Notes: a model not told the origin generated them from the sequence alone. A stretch of DNA of 64,000 bases from Micromonospora parathelypteridis (GCF_014201145.1 NZ_JACHDP010000001.1:868001-932000); one strand, 5' to 3'. Counted from the first letter of the stretch, positions 1-8,700 are shown. Made by a program: numbers and translations.

Positions 1-1
1 G

Positions 2-940
2 GTCACCGACTCCAACGGTCAGCCGGCACTGCGGGTACGCATCCACGTCGGGGCGGCAAGCTGGCTCGCCGGGCCCGGCGCCGACGTGCAGCTCGCGGCC
101 ACGTTCCGGCGTACCCCGACGATGGTCGACCAGAACGCCGACGACGCCGCCTACAACGCGCTGGTCGCGGGCTATCTGACGGACCTGCAGGAGTGGCAGG
201 ACAGGCGCGACGCGGTGCTGGCGGCGGCCGAGGAGGCCGGGGACGAGTTCGAGGCACGACTGCGCAACGGGTTCTCACCGGTGAACGAGATGGTCTCGCA
301 GATCATCGAGGCGCACTTCCCGGCCAGCGTGCGGGACGAGGCGTGGGAGATCGACTTCTGGCACCGTGTCTTCGACTGGGAGCGCGCCTCGTTCGTGTCG
401 TACCCCGGTTGGTGGTCCGGCGGCGACGCCCGTGCCCCCGAGCGCGACCCGAGTGACTTCCTCAACGCCAGCTGGGCGAAGCTCTACCTGCCGGTACGGG
501 CCGGGATGGAGCTGGCGGCGCTGCGGTGGATCTTCGGCAAGGTCGTGGCGACCCGGCTCCCGCAGGAGGTGGAGCACCAGCTGGCGGCGTTCGTCGACGA
601 ACTGGCCGCGTTCCGCACCAGCCACCTCGGCACGGGCGACGAGATGCCCGACCTGACCAGCGAGTGCCAGGAGGTGCCGGAGCGGGTCTACTGCCTGGCC
701 AAGTGGACCGAGCTGATGCCCACCGACGGCACCCACCTGGAGGTCGTGCAGGGCGCCACGACTGCGGCCGACGCGGTGACCAGCCAGGAGATCACGGACG
801 CGGAGGCGCTGCGGGCGGCGCTGCTCGACGGCGAGCTGCAGACCAACCGGCTCAAGACCAAGGCGTACGACCAGATGACCGAGCCCGCCGACGTCGACAT
901 CCACCTCGGCACGCCGGGCAACAGCAGCCCGACGGCGTGA
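2..940 (+). CDS. C-terminal part of an unrecognised large protein (5' end outside window)
   Basis: An open frame runs from the window edge to a TGA at 938-940, so only the last ~312 residues are visible; the internal GTG at 86 is probably not the start because the frame is open upstream with ordinary coding bias. The visible part is acidic and rich in Trp and Phe (for example WEIDFWHRVFDWERASF), with no membrane segment and no motif I recognise. I cannot assign a function. A strong hairpin terminator follows directly, so this is the last gene of its unit. Confidence 0.75.
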   Translation, partial: VTDSNGQPALRVRIHVGAASWLAGPGADVQLAATFRRTPTMVDQNADDAAYNALVAGYLTDLQEWQDRRDAVLAAAEEAGDEFEARLRNGFSPVNEMVSQIIEAHFPASVRDEAWEIDFWHRVFDWERASFVSYPGWWSGGDARAPERDPSDFLNASWAKLYLPVRAGMELAALRWIFGKVVATRLPQEVEHQLAAFVDELAAFRTSHLGTGDEMPDLTSECQEVPERVYCLAKWTELMPTDGTHLEVVQGATTAADAVTSQEITDAEALRAALLDGELQTNRLKTKAYDQMTEPADVDIHLGTPGNSSPTA

Positions 941-944
941 CGCA

Positions 945-977
945 GCGGCGGGTGCCCCTCCCCGGGGCACCCGCCGC
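945..977. terminator. Bidirectional hairpin terminator
   Basis: Perfect 14-bp inverted repeat (left arm 945-958, right arm 964-977, five-base loop). It lies between two convergent genes, the one ending at 940 and the response regulator ending at 1045, and can end both transcripts. There is no U-tract, as is usual in actinomycetes. Confidence 0.75.
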
Positions 978-1044
978 GTGACGCGGGAGTTCATTCGGTT
1001 CGGCGTCGTGAGGTGGTCAAACGGCCTAGCCGTGGTGCTCGCTC

Positions 1045-1710
1045 TCACTGACGTGGCCGCACCAGCCCTGCGTCGAATGCCGCGATCACCAACTGTGCCC
1101 GATCTCGTACGGCCAGCTTCGCCATCAGGTGCGTGATGTGCGTCTTCACCGTCTTCACCGAGATCACCAGTGCGGTTGCGATCTCGTCGTTCGACAAGCC
1201 GCCGCCGATCAGTGTCAGCACCTCGACCTCACGGCCGGTCAGCCGCCGCAGTGTCGGCGTCGGCCGATCCGGTCGCGGAGCCGTGACGTAGTGCGCGACG
1301 AGCCGGGTGAGGATCGACGGCGCGAACAGCGATTCACCGCGGTGGGTGCGGCGGATCGCCTCGATCAGCTCGTCGGGGCGGGAGTCCTTGAGCAGGAAGC
1401 CGGACGCGCCGGCGTGCAGCGCCTCGTACACGTACTCGTCGAGTTCGAACATGCTCAGGACCAGGACGCGGGCGGCGGACAGTGCGGGGTCGGCGCAGAT
1501 GCGGCGGGTGGCCTTGAGGCCGTCGAGGTGCGGCATCCGTACGTCCATCAGGATGACGTCGGGGCGGGTGGTCCGGGCACACGCGACGGCGTGCGCACCA
1601 TCGCCTGCCTCGCCGACGACGGCCAGGTCCGGCTCATTGTCGATGATCATGGCGAGGCTGTGTCGGAGCAGCGCCTGATCGTCCACCAGGAGTACCCGGA
1701 TGCCGCTCAC
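1045..1710 (-). CDS. NarL/LuxR-family response regulator
   Basis: A 221-residue DNA-binding response regulator. The receiver domain starts IRVLLVDDQALLRHSL and has the phospho-acceptor Asp in VILMDVRMP. The C-terminal LuxR helix-turn-helix starts LTGREVEVLTLIGGG and contains SNDEIATAL and VKTVKTH. The GTG start at 1710 overlaps the kinase stop codon as GTGA, which fixes the start and implies translational coupling. The partner is the kinase just upstream; the likely target is the divergent ABC exporter, by analogy with DesKR/LiaRS-type systems (inference). Confidence 0.93.
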   Translation of the reverse strand: MSGIRVLLVDDQALLRHSLAMIIDNEPDLAVVGEAGDGAHAVACARTTRPDVILMDVRMPHLDGLKATRRICADPALSAARVLVLSMFELDEYVYEALHAGASGFLLKDSRPDELIEAIRRTHRGESLFAPSILTRLVAHYVTAPRPDRPTPTLRRLTGREVEVLTLIGGGLSNDEIATALVISVKTVKTHITHLMAKLAVRDRAQLVIAAFDAGLVRPRQ

Positions 1711-2558
1711 GCCGCCTCGTCCCGGATCCGCGCAGTGAGGCGGAAGCCCCCGTCGACGTGCTCCGCCGACAGCGTGCCGCCGAGACTGCCGACCCGCTCC
1801 CGTAACCCGGCCAGCCCGTGCCCGGCGCCCGGCGAGGCCAGCCATCCGTCGTCTGACGGGCCGGCGTCGGCAACCGTGGCCACCACGTACGCGTCGTCTC
1901 GATACACCCGTACCCGCACGTCCGTCGGTCCCGCGTACCGCGCCGCATTGCTGAGCGCTTCTCGCACGGTCTTGCAGACGGCGACCTGTACACCCTGCGA
2001 CACCGGGCCGAGTGGCTCGACCGTCAGCCGTGTCCGAAGCCCCGTGAGCGACGCCCCGTGCACGATGCCGGGCAGGTCGTCGAGGTTGTCCACCGGCGCG
2101 CGGCGGCTGGCGGTCGACGGCTCACGCAAGACCGTGAGCATGCGGCGCAACTCGGCCGTCGCATGCCGGCTCGCGTCCTCGATGTCGGTAAGTGCCGCCG
2201 CCACCTCGGCGGGCTTGGGTAGGTGCCGGGTGGCCGCCGCGCGGACCGTGATCAGACCCAAGCCGTGCGAGACGATGTCGTGCAGGTCGCGGGCGATCCG
2301 CAGCCGTTCGGCGAGCACCGCCTCGGACGCGGCCCAGGCGGTCAACCGGGACTCGTAGGCGGTTCGGTCGGTGCGTGACCGCCGCACCGCCCACACCGCC
2401 GCCGCGACGGCGCTGCCGACTATCACCGGCGGCAGTATGACCGCGAGCGGGCCCTGCGCGCCGACCGTACACATGGCCATCACCAGCACGCTGATCACCA
2501 CGACGACGACCGGCACGGCTCTGGACTGCCCGGAGGGGCGCGGATGGGCGTTCACCAC
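1707..2558 (-). CDS. DesK/NarX-like sensor histidine kinase
   Basis: A 283-residue kinase of the HisKA_3 type. Two hydrophobic segments near the N-terminus (about residues 14-55) form a small membrane anchor without a large sensor domain. The phospho-acceptor His is in RIARDLHDIVSHGL. The HATPase part has REALSNAARYAG (N box) and GHGLAGLRERVGSLGG. I chose the GTG at 2558; GTG 2555 is also possible. A longer open frame upstream is antisense to the ABC ATPase and was discarded. It forms an operon with the response regulator. Confidence 0.9.
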   Translation of the reverse strand: MVNAHPRPSGQSRAVPVVVVVISVLVMAMCTVGAQGPLAVILPPVIVGSAVAAAVWAVRRSRTDRTAYESRLTAWAASEAVLAERLRIARDLHDIVSHGLGLITVRAAATRHLPKPAEVAAALTDIEDASRHATAELRRMLTVLREPSTASRRAPVDNLDDLPGIVHGASLTGLRTRLTVEPLGPVSQGVQVAVCKTVREALSNAARYAGPTDVRVRVYRDDAYVVATVADAGPSDDGWLASPGAGHGLAGLRERVGSLGGTLSAEHVDGGFRLTARIRDEAA

Positions 2559-2572
2559 CCCGACTGTAGATC

Positions 2573-2588
2573 TCAGACCAGGGTCTGA
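2573..2588. promoter_or_regulatory. Palindrome in the kinase/ABC divergent intergenic region
   Basis: Perfect 7-bp inverted repeat (tcagacc, two-base spacer, ggtctga) between the kinase start at 2558 and the ABC ATPase start at 2668. Its position and symmetry fit an operator for the response regulator; that role is inferred, not shown. Confidence 0.5.
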
Positions 2589-2667
2589 CGGTCCGTGGAC
2601 CGACCCGGCCGTCGAGATCCGAGGACGGTCGGATGTACAGGGGCCGAAACACCGGTTGACTCGACTC

Positions 2668-3381
2668 ATGATCACGATCGATCGCGTCAGCAAAACCAAG
2701 AGCAGGACGCAGATCCTGTACGACGTCAGCTTCGAGGCCCGACCTGGCCGGGTCACCGGCTTCCTCGGACCGAACGGAGCCGGCAAGACGTCGACGATTC
2801 GTATCCTGCTCGGCCTGGACCGCCCGCAGAGCGGGACCGCACTGATCTGCGGGCGCCCGTACCGGAAACTGAACGGTCCGCTCACGACGGTCGGCGCGCT
2901 GCTCGACGGCAGCGGGGCGCATCGGGCCCGCACGGCCCGTGCCCACCTGCGCTGGGTAGCCGCCAGCAACGGCCTGCCGGACTCCCGCGCCGACGAGGTC
3001 CTCGAGGTCGTGGGCCTGACCGACGACGCGCGCAAGCGCGCCGGCCGCTTCTCCCTCGGCATGAGCCGCCGGCTCGGGCTCGCCACCGCACTGCTCGGTG
3101 ATCCTGAGGTGCTGGTCCTGGACGAACCGGTCAACGGCCTCGACCCGGCCGGGATCCGCTGGATGCGCGGGTTTCTCAAAGACAGCGCCGCGCAGGGCCG
3201 CACGGTCCTGCTCTCCAGCCACCTGATGGGCGAACTGGCCGAGATCGCCGACGACGTCATCGTGATCGACAAGGGCCGGATCGTGATCCAAGGCAGACTC
3301 GCCGACGTCACCGGCGGTCATCGCACGCTCGAGGACGCCTTCTTCGCGCTGACCGCCACCGAGACGGGTGGCCCGTGGTGA
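2668..3381 (+). CDS. ABC transporter ATP-binding protein
   Basis: A 237-residue ATPase of the drug/lantibiotic export type (CcmA-like). Walker A is GPNGAGKTS, the signature region LSLGMSRRLGLA, and Walker B/D-loop VLVLDEPVNGLDPAG. The ATG at 2668 begins MITIDRVSK, right at the fold start. The stop overlaps the next gene (GTGA). It powers the two following ABC-2 membrane proteins. Divergence from a DesK/NarL-type two-component system suggests an envelope-stress or antibiotic-induced exporter, but the substrate is unknown. Confidence 0.92.
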   Translation: MITIDRVSKTKSRTQILYDVSFEARPGRVTGFLGPNGAGKTSTIRILLGLDRPQSGTALICGRPYRKLNGPLTTVGALLDGSGAHRARTARAHLRWVAASNGLPDSRADEVLEVVGLTDDARKRAGRFSLGMSRRLGLATALLGDPEVLVLDEPVNGLDPAGIRWMRGFLKDSAAQGRTVLLSSHLMGELAEIADDVIVIDKGRIVIQGRLADVTGGHRTLEDAFFALTATETGGPW

Positions 3382-4127
3382 GTCTGGTCCGCGCCGAACT
3401 CCGTAAGCTGCTCGGCCTGCCCACCGCCTGGGTCGGTCTGGCGCTGGGCACACTGATCGCACCCGTGGTCGTCCTGCTGAACGCGCCGTACACCCGCCGC
3501 GCGATCGCTGCCGGCACCCTCAGCGACACGTCCGACCTGGGCCTACGCGACTTGGGTATCGGCCTGATCGGTCCGATGGTCCTCGGCGTGATCGTGGTGA
3601 GCAGCGAATACACGTCCACTGGTCAGGATGCCCCCGGCGCCCGCCAGCTCACCGCGACGCTCGCCGCAGTTCCCGACCGGCTGCGTCTGCTCCTGGCGAA
3701 GACCACCGCGCTCGTGCTGGTCGTCGCGGCACAGGCAGCGGTCACCGCAGCCGCCACACTCACCCTCACTCAGGTGCTGCACGGCGAACACGCAGCGGCA
3801 CCAGCCCCGGGCCGAGTGGCCGCGGCGATCCTCTACTGGACGCTGACCGCACTACTGGCGTACGCGATCACGCTGATCACTCGCAACGGCATCGTGCCGC
3901 TCACGCTGCTGATCATCAACAGCTCCGTCGTCTCAGTGTCCTACCTGCTGACGAAGGTCACCGACCTCGCCGCCTACCTGCCGGACATCGCCGGGACGCA
4001 GATGTTCCTCCGCAGCGGGGACTTCCCCGTCGAGATCGCTCCGGTGACCGCCGGACTGGTGATGATCGCCTGGGTCGTGGCACTACTCGCGGTCGGCGCG
4101 GTCCTGTTTCACCGGCGGGACGTGTGA
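3378..4127 (+). CDS. ABC-2 type permease subunit
   Basis: A 249-residue membrane protein with about six hydrophobic segments; the N-terminus SLVRAELRKLLGLPTA is the usual ABC-2 amphipathic start. The GTG at 3378 overlaps the ATPase stop as GTGA (GTG 3375 is an alternative). The C-terminus GAVLFHRRDV recurs in the next gene, so the two are paralogues that probably form a heterodimeric channel. Confidence 0.88.
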   Translation: MSLVRAELRKLLGLPTAWVGLALGTLIAPVVVLLNAPYTRRAIAAGTLSDTSDLGLRDLGIGLIGPMVLGVIVVSSEYTSTGQDAPGARQLTATLAAVPDRLRLLLAKTTALVLVVAAQAAVTAAATLTLTQVLHGEHAAAPAPGRVAAAILYWTLTALLAYAITLITRNGIVPLTLLIINSSVVSVSYLLTKVTDLAAYLPDIAGTQMFLRSGDFPVEIAPVTAGLVMIAWVVALLAVGAVLFHRRDV

Positions 4128-4765
4128 ACACCGCACACGCGGAACTCCGCAAACTGCTGACCCTGCCGTCGCTGCGCCTGACCGCACTGCTGACCTGGAC
4201 CGCCAACCTGGTGCTGACCTACGCGTACCGGGCGGCCGAGTCCGGCGGTGAGCCGCTCGGCGACAATGTCGCTCTGGTCCCGCTCGGCTACACCCAGGCC
4301 GGCTTCCTGGTGCTCGGCGTGCTGGCGGTCGCATCCGAATACCAGGAGGGCGGCCAAATCCGCACGACTCTGCTCGCCATGCCCCGACGCCTGCCACTGC
4401 AGGCAGCGAAAGCCGTTGCGCTGGCCGCTCTGACGCTCCCGGTGGCCGCCGCGACGGCTACCACCAGCACCGTGTCGGCCGGCGAGGCCACCTCGACGCC
4501 TGCCGCGACCGGGTACCTGACGCTCACCACGCTGCTCGGGGCGGCAGTCGCCAGCGTCGTCCGCCGCGCGGTGCCCGCCGTGATCCTGTTGCTCGCTCTG
4601 TACTTCATCGCGGGCCCACTGCTGCGCGCCTGGTCCGCTACCAGCGCCGCCTACCTACCGGACACCGCCGCCCTCGAACCGTCCCGCGGCGCCGCCGCGA
4701 CGATCATCTGGACACTCTCCGTCCTGACGCTCGCCGCTTTCACCTTCCACCGTCGCGACGCGTAG
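4124..4765 (+). CDS. ABC-2 type permease subunit, second paralogue
   Basis: A 213-residue membrane protein starting with GTG inside the previous stop (GTGA). It begins NTAHAELRKLLTLPSLRLT and ends TFHRRDA like its neighbour. Several long hydrophobic stretches are visible (for example VPAVILLLALYFIAGPLL). It is shorter than the first permease. It completes a three-gene exporter operon. Confidence 0.86.
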   Translation: MNTAHAELRKLLTLPSLRLTALLTWTANLVLTYAYRAAESGGEPLGDNVALVPLGYTQAGFLVLGVLAVASEYQEGGQIRTTLLAMPRRLPLQAAKAVALAALTLPVAAATATTSTVSAGEATSTPAATGYLTLTTLLGAAVASVVRRAVPAVILLLALYFIAGPLLRAWSATSAAYLPDTAALEPSRGAAATIIWTLSVLTLAAFTFHRRDA

Positions 4766-4802
4766 TCCGAGTCAGCCGACTTGCCGGGGGGAGAGCAGAG
4801 CG

Positions 4803-4837
4803 TTGACGACATATGATCAGCAATATATGTTGCCTTG
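4803..4837 (+). promoter_or_regulatory. padR promoter with overlapping palindromic operator
   Basis: TTGACG at 4803-4808 is followed after 17 bases by TATGTT (4826-4831). The spacer and -10 box are covered by an inverted repeat acatat-N10-atatgt (4809-4830), an A/T-rich symmetric site of the kind PadR repressors use. The GTG at 4838 starts six bases after the -10, so the mRNA is probably leaderless and autorepressed. The motif is seen directly; regulation is inferred. Confidence 0.7.
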
Positions 4838-5167
4838 GTGACTGAGATGCGCGAGGCCACCTTCCTGATCCTGACTGCGTTGGCCGACGAGCCGCGCCAC
4901 GGTTACGGGATCATCCAGGAGGTCGCCCTCGTGTCGGACGGTCGCGTCACCCTGCTGCCGGGAACCCTCTACGCCGCCCTGGACCGGCTGGTCGCGCAGG
5001 GCCTGGTCGAGCTCAGCCACGAGCAGGTCGTCGACGGCCGGCTGCGCCGGTACTACCGGTTGCAGGCCGACGGCCGTGCTGAGCTCGCGCGCCAGACGGA
5101 ACGGCTGCGCCAGCTGGCGTCCGCCGCCGAATCCCGGCTGCGCGTCCTACGGCCCAACCTCGCCTGA
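4838..5167 (+). CDS. PadR-family transcriptional repressor
   Basis: A 109-residue winged-helix regulator: TFLILTALADEPRHGYGI is the PadR N-terminal helix pattern, LLPGTLYAALDRLVAQGLVE the recognition helix and wing, and RLRRYYRLQADGR the wing end. I chose the GTG at 4838 because a -10 box lies six bases upstream; TTG 4835 and ATG 4847 are alternatives. It precedes a membrane protein, a common PadR-plus-target layout. Confidence 0.92.
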   Translation: MTEMREATFLILTALADEPRHGYGIIQEVALVSDGRVTLLPGTLYAALDRLVAQGLVELSHEQVVDGRLRRYYRLQADGRAELARQTERLRQLASAAESRLRVLRPNLA

Positions 5168-5198
5168 CCCCGACTGTCGCAGCGTCCTGGGAGGACTC

Positions 5199-6266
5199 AT
5201 GCACCGCTGGCTACTGCTGTCCTACCCGCGCGACTACCGTCGAACGCGCGGCGCAGAGATCCTCGAGACGGTGCAGGACATCGCACCCACCAGCCGAGGT
5301 GCGCGGGTTGCGGCGAATCTCGTACGTCACGGCCTGCGCACCCGCTTGGGGCGACCAGCAAGTCGTACGGTGGTCGTCTGGGCATCGGTCTTCACGGTGG
5401 CCTGCGGTCTGTTCGCCGCGTCGTTCGGCACCTGGCTCACCTGGCTCGGCTCCCGCCCGCTCGACCACAACGAGCTGGCCGTCGCAGTCAGTCAGCTGTA
5501 TCCGGACAAGCAGGTGAGTCACATCGACACGGACGACCCGCCCTCCGTGTTCATCATCTACGGCAGTCCGCTGAGCTGGAGCTTCGCTTCCGATCTGCTG
5601 ATGGGTGACGGCGGCGAATATTCGCTGGCCGGGCTCGGCGCGTCCTTCGAGCAACTGCCGGCCGACAGCCGTCCGCGGGTTCTCGCCGAGCTTCGACAGC
5701 GACTCCAGGCCGCCGGATGGGACCACGCCGAGCCGGTCTACTCCAACGCCTACGAATGCATTCCTGACGATCCGCGCTGCGATCCTGCCTCGATACCCTC
5801 CAACATCACGGTGTACGCGCAGCGTGACGACAACGTCCTCGAAGTACACATCTACGACGACAGCACGACGCCGAAGATGGACTTCGCCATGACCCGGTCG
5901 ACCCCGTCGAGCGCGTATCCCGTCGGCGTTGTCGCCTTCGTGCTGGGCACGCTGAGTGGCTGGTGCCTGTTCGGCTGGGCCAGTCGACGCACGGAGGGGC
6001 GCCCTCCGCTGACCCAGGGGACGGCGAAACTCCTGTTCGGCGTCGCGGTGTTCCTGTGGTGGGCACCGATTCTGCTGAGTGCGCCACTGGTGCTCTTGCA
6101 CCACCTACGTGAGCCGCATTTCCGCTGGCATCCAATGTGGGAATGGCTCGGCCAGCCCACCTTGTCGCTGCCGTTCCTCTGCGGCTGTCTCATGCTGGCC
6201 CTCGCGCTGGGCCTTGCCGCGCTACCCCAGCGCCAGCCGGCCGACCAGACGCTCGCGCACCGTTGA
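5199..6266 (+). CDS. Membrane protein associated with PadR regulator
   Basis: 355 residues from an ATG at 5199 with GGGAGG a few bases upstream. The N-terminus RWLLLSYPRDYRRTRGAEIL is a pattern often seen in proteins paired with PadR regulators. One membrane segment follows (about residues 58-85), then a large exported loop with acidic stretches and Cys, then three membrane segments in the last 110 residues. I recognise no enzyme motif. It is probably co-transcribed with and controlled by the PadR gene 31 bases upstream. Confidence 0.75.
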   Translation: MHRWLLLSYPRDYRRTRGAEILETVQDIAPTSRGARVAANLVRHGLRTRLGRPASRTVVVWASVFTVACGLFAASFGTWLTWLGSRPLDHNELAVAVSQLYPDKQVSHIDTDDPPSVFIIYGSPLSWSFASDLLMGDGGEYSLAGLGASFEQLPADSRPRVLAELRQRLQAAGWDHAEPVYSNAYECIPDDPRCDPASIPSNITVYAQRDDNVLEVHIYDDSTTPKMDFAMTRSTPSSAYPVGVVAFVLGTLSGWCLFGWASRRTEGRPPLTQGTAKLLFGVAVFLWWAPILLSAPLVLLHHLREPHFRWHPMWEWLGQPTLSLPFLCGCLMLALALGLAALPQRQPADQTLAHR

Positions 6267-6283
6267 ACCACTCCGCCAATCGG

Positions 6284-6856
6284 CTACAGGTGCCCGGTGT
6301 CGTTGAAGCTGACCAGGGTCGGCGGGCGATCGGAATCCCACTGCACGATGGTGATCGCGCAGTTGTCCTGGTTGAGGCCGATCCAACGCCAGTCCGGAGC
6401 GTCGAGGACGTGACGGACGAACCAGCCGATCACGAAGTTGTGTGTGATCAGCAGTTCGTTCCGGTCCTGCTCGCCGGTCACACCGAAGTGTTCGACAGCG
6501 GCTCGCAGGGCGACGGCGTCCTCGTCCCGCTCGTTCGCGGGCACACGGTCCAGCCAGGAATGCGACCGGTCCGGGTACCGGCCGCGTTGCCCGGCCGAGG
6601 GCACCGGCGTTCGATCCACCACGAAGTCGCAGGCGTGTCTGGGCACGCGTGCGAGGTGGCCACCGACGATGTCGGCGGTCTGGGCCGCTCGGGTGATCGG
6701 GCTGTGGTGGATCGCCGCGAAAGGCACCGTACGCAGCCGCCGGCCCAGCTGATCCGCCTGCTCGCGGCCGAGGGGTGAAAGACCTCCGCCGGAGGCGTGG
6801 TTGGAGTCCGGATCCTGCTCACCGTGGCGGACGAGGTACAGCTTCGTACGAGCCAT
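6284..6856 (-). CDS. Histidine phosphatase family protein (phosphoglycerate-mutase-like)
   Basis: A 190-residue branch-1 histidine phosphatase. The catalytic motif is KLYLVRHGEQD, with the second Arg in IHHSPITRAAQTA and the second His in LLITHNFVIGWFV. The ATG at 6856 is preceded by GGAGGT eight bases away, which decides the start over the GTG at 6862. The substrate cannot be predicted. It stands alone, convergent with the membrane protein ending at 6266. Confidence 0.9.
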   Translation of the reverse strand: MARTKLYLVRHGEQDPDSNHASGGGLSPLGREQADQLGRRLRTVPFAAIHHSPITRAAQTADIVGGHLARVPRHACDFVVDRTPVPSAGQRGRYPDRSHSWLDRVPANERDEDAVALRAAVEHFGVTGEQDRNELLITHNFVIGWFVRHVLDAPDWRWIGLNQDNCAITIVQWDSDRPPTLVSFNDTGHL

Positions 6857-6975
6857 CGACACGCACCTCCGATCAGTCTTCGGTGAAGATCACAATAGAC
6901 CGCGCGGAGGCGAATGATCCCGGCCGGGCTGTCGACGGCCTCCCGCTACGCTTCTCCCTGGTGGCCGTGGCGTGA

Positions 6976-7602
6976 CTACGCGAAAGTGAGGCCACCGGAC
7001 CGGGCTCGTTTGAGTTCGGAGAAGGACCGGCAGTCGGCGAGCAGGCGGGCGCCGTCGAAGACGCGCAGGGCCTCCTCCCCGCGGGGGATCGAGGTCAGCA
7101 CGGGGCCGAAGAAGGCCACGTCGTCGACCACGACCGTCGGGGTGCCGAGGTCCTCGCCCACGAGTTGCTGTGCGCGGGCGGTGCTCGCCCGCATCTGCGG
7201 GTCGACGTCGCTCCGGTGGGCGGCGTCGGCCAGGTCGGCGGGAAGGCCGGCCTCGGCCAGGGCCAGCGGGACGACGGTGTCGAAGTCCTTGTCGCCGTCG
7301 TCGTGGATCCGGCGGCCGAGCGCCGGGTACAGACGCGCGAGGGCGGCCGGGCCGTGTTGTGCGGCTGCCGCCACGCACACCCTGGCCGGACCCCACGCCC
7401 GGTCGTTGAATTCGCGGTACCAGGGCTCCAGGTCGCGATGCTCGTTGATCACCGCGAGGCTCATCACCTCGAACCGCAAGTCGAGCGGCCGCAGTTGCGC
7501 CACCTCCATCAGCCAGCGAGAGGTGATCCAGGCGAAGGGGCAGGACGGATCCACGTATGCCATGACCACCGGGATCGACGTTCGGGGCGAGTTGTCTTCC
7601 AC
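6976..7602 (-). CDS. DsbA-fold protein of the Rv2466c (mycothiol-dependent reductase) type
   Basis: 208 residues. The thioredoxin-fold active-site region is AYVDPSCPFAWITSRWL, the pattern of the Rv2466c/DsbA-like family, with one Cys where Rv2466c has CPWC. The C-terminal half has GTPTVVVDDVAFFGPV (cis-Pro region). Family members act on nitro-aromatics or mycothiol mixed disulfides (known for Rv2466c; inferred here). The GTG start at 7602 lies seven bases after a TAATTT -10 box, so the mRNA is probably leaderless. Divergent from a MarR gene with shared operators. Confidence 0.85.
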   Translation of the reverse strand: MEDNSPRTSIPVVMAYVDPSCPFAWITSRWLMEVAQLRPLDLRFEVMSLAVINEHRDLEPWYREFNDRAWGPARVCVAAAAQHGPAALARLYPALGRRIHDDGDKDFDTVVPLALAEAGLPADLADAAHRSDVDPQMRASTARAQQLVGEDLGTPTVVVDDVAFFGPVLTSIPRGEEALRVFDGARLLADCRSFSELKRARSGGLTFA

Positions 7603-7635
7603 GGAAGACAAATTACCTTCCTCGGAAGGTAAGAT
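7594..7635. promoter_or_regulatory. Two tandem MarR-type palindromes with two divergent leaderless promoters
   Basis: Palindrome 1 is gtcttcc-ac-ggaagac (7594-7609) and palindrome 2 accttcc-tc-ggaaggt (7615-7630); their centres are 21 bp apart, two helix turns. Minus-strand -10 box TAATTT (7615-7610) serves the GTG at 7602; plus-strand -10 box TAAGAT (7630-7635) serves the GTG at 7642. Both start codons fall at the predicted +1. A bound MarR would block both promoters. Confidence 0.8.
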
Positions 7636-7641
7636 GCAACC

Positions 7642-8184
7642 GTGGATGACGACCGAATCGCCGAGATCGTTGGCCAGTGGTCTCGTGAGCGACCGGACCT
7701 CGACCCCAGCCCGTTGCTGATCATCGGTCGCATCCAGCAGATCGCCGCCGTACTCGATGCGGCCCTGCGGCCACCGTTCGCCGCCGCGGACCTCGGCAAC
7801 GGCGACTTCGACGTCCTCGCGGCGCTGCGCCGGGAGGGCGAGCCATACACGCTCACGGCGGGCCAGTTGAGCCAACGGATGCTCGTGACCACCGGAGCGG
7901 TGACCAAGCGGGTGGACCGGTTGATCGCCCACGGGCTCGTGTCACGCTCGGTCTCCGCGGCCGACGCACGCGGCAGAGTGGTCGGGCTGACTCCCGCCGG
8001 GGCGGCGTTGACCGACCGGCTGATCGAGGAACATCTGGCCAACGAGGCGGCCATCCTTGGTGGACTCAGTGACAGCGACCGCAGAACGTTTGAACGGCTA
8101 CTGGCAGCGATGACCCGGACCCTGGCCTCCGGCGATTTTCAGCCCGAGGGGATGACTCACCCGGAAGCACCGACGCAGCGCTGA
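7642..8184 (+). CDS. MarR-family transcriptional regulator
   Basis: 180 residues with the MarR winged helix: DFDVLAALRREGEPYTLT, QLSQRMLVTTGAVTKRVDRL (recognition helix) and GLVSRSVSAADARGRVVGLT (wing). The N-terminal helices (RPDLDPSPLLIIGRIQQIA) match the subgroup with a long dimerisation helix. GTG start at 7642, predicted to coincide with the transcription start. Probably represses itself and the divergent DsbA-like gene, perhaps in response to electrophiles or quinones (inference). Confidence 0.92.
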   Translation: MDDDRIAEIVGQWSRERPDLDPSPLLIIGRIQQIAAVLDAALRPPFAAADLGNGDFDVLAALRREGEPYTLTAGQLSQRMLVTTGAVTKRVDRLIAHGLVSRSVSAADARGRVVGLTPAGAALTDRLIEEHLANEAAILGGLSDSDRRTFERLLAAMTRTLASGDFQPEGMTHPEAPTQR

Positions 8185-8283
8185 GGGCTCAGTCGGCGCA
8201 CCAGGCAGGTTCACCGACCGGTGATCGGACGTGCGGTATCCGCCACACGCCGATCAGTAGGTCCAGCGGTCTGCAGCGCAGGC

Positions 8284-8700
8284 CTAGCTGGGTGTGGCCT
8301 CGGGCGCCCTGTCTCGGGGCGCCGGATCGCCCGCTGGGGCCGATCGCGCGGAACGCCGAGGACGCGCGGTTGCGGCGACGATGGCGGCTGTGCCGCACAG
8401 GATCGCGGTCCACGCCAGAGTGACGGCGGCCGAGGCGCCGTCGGCGAGGACACCGGCGATCCAGGGGCCGGCGGTTTGACCGGCAGCGAAGAGCACGATG
8501 AAGGCCGAGAGTGCGCCGGTCCGATCGGCCGGCGGGGTGCCGCCCTTAATGAGGGCGGCGGCGGGAATGCCCACGAACGTCGCTCCGCAGATGATCGCCG
8601 AGGCGAGGATGACCGGCGGTGTGGGCGTAGGAAGGCGATGTAGGTGATGTGACCGGCGGCGAACAGCACGCGGGCCGGGGCGATTCGAGACAGTGGACGT
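8284..8700 (-). pseudogene. C-terminal remnant of an MFS transporter
   Basis: The lower part of the frame reads GIPAAALIKGGTPPADRTG then LFAAGQTAGPWIAGVLADG, typical of the last helices of YbfB/YjiJ-like major facilitator permeases. Upstream the homologous text continues in another frame (ARVLFAAGHITYIAFL), so there is a frameshift near 8612-8632, and the N-terminal two thirds are gone where the DUF418 gene ends at 8710. Not functional as a transporter. Confidence 0.65.
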
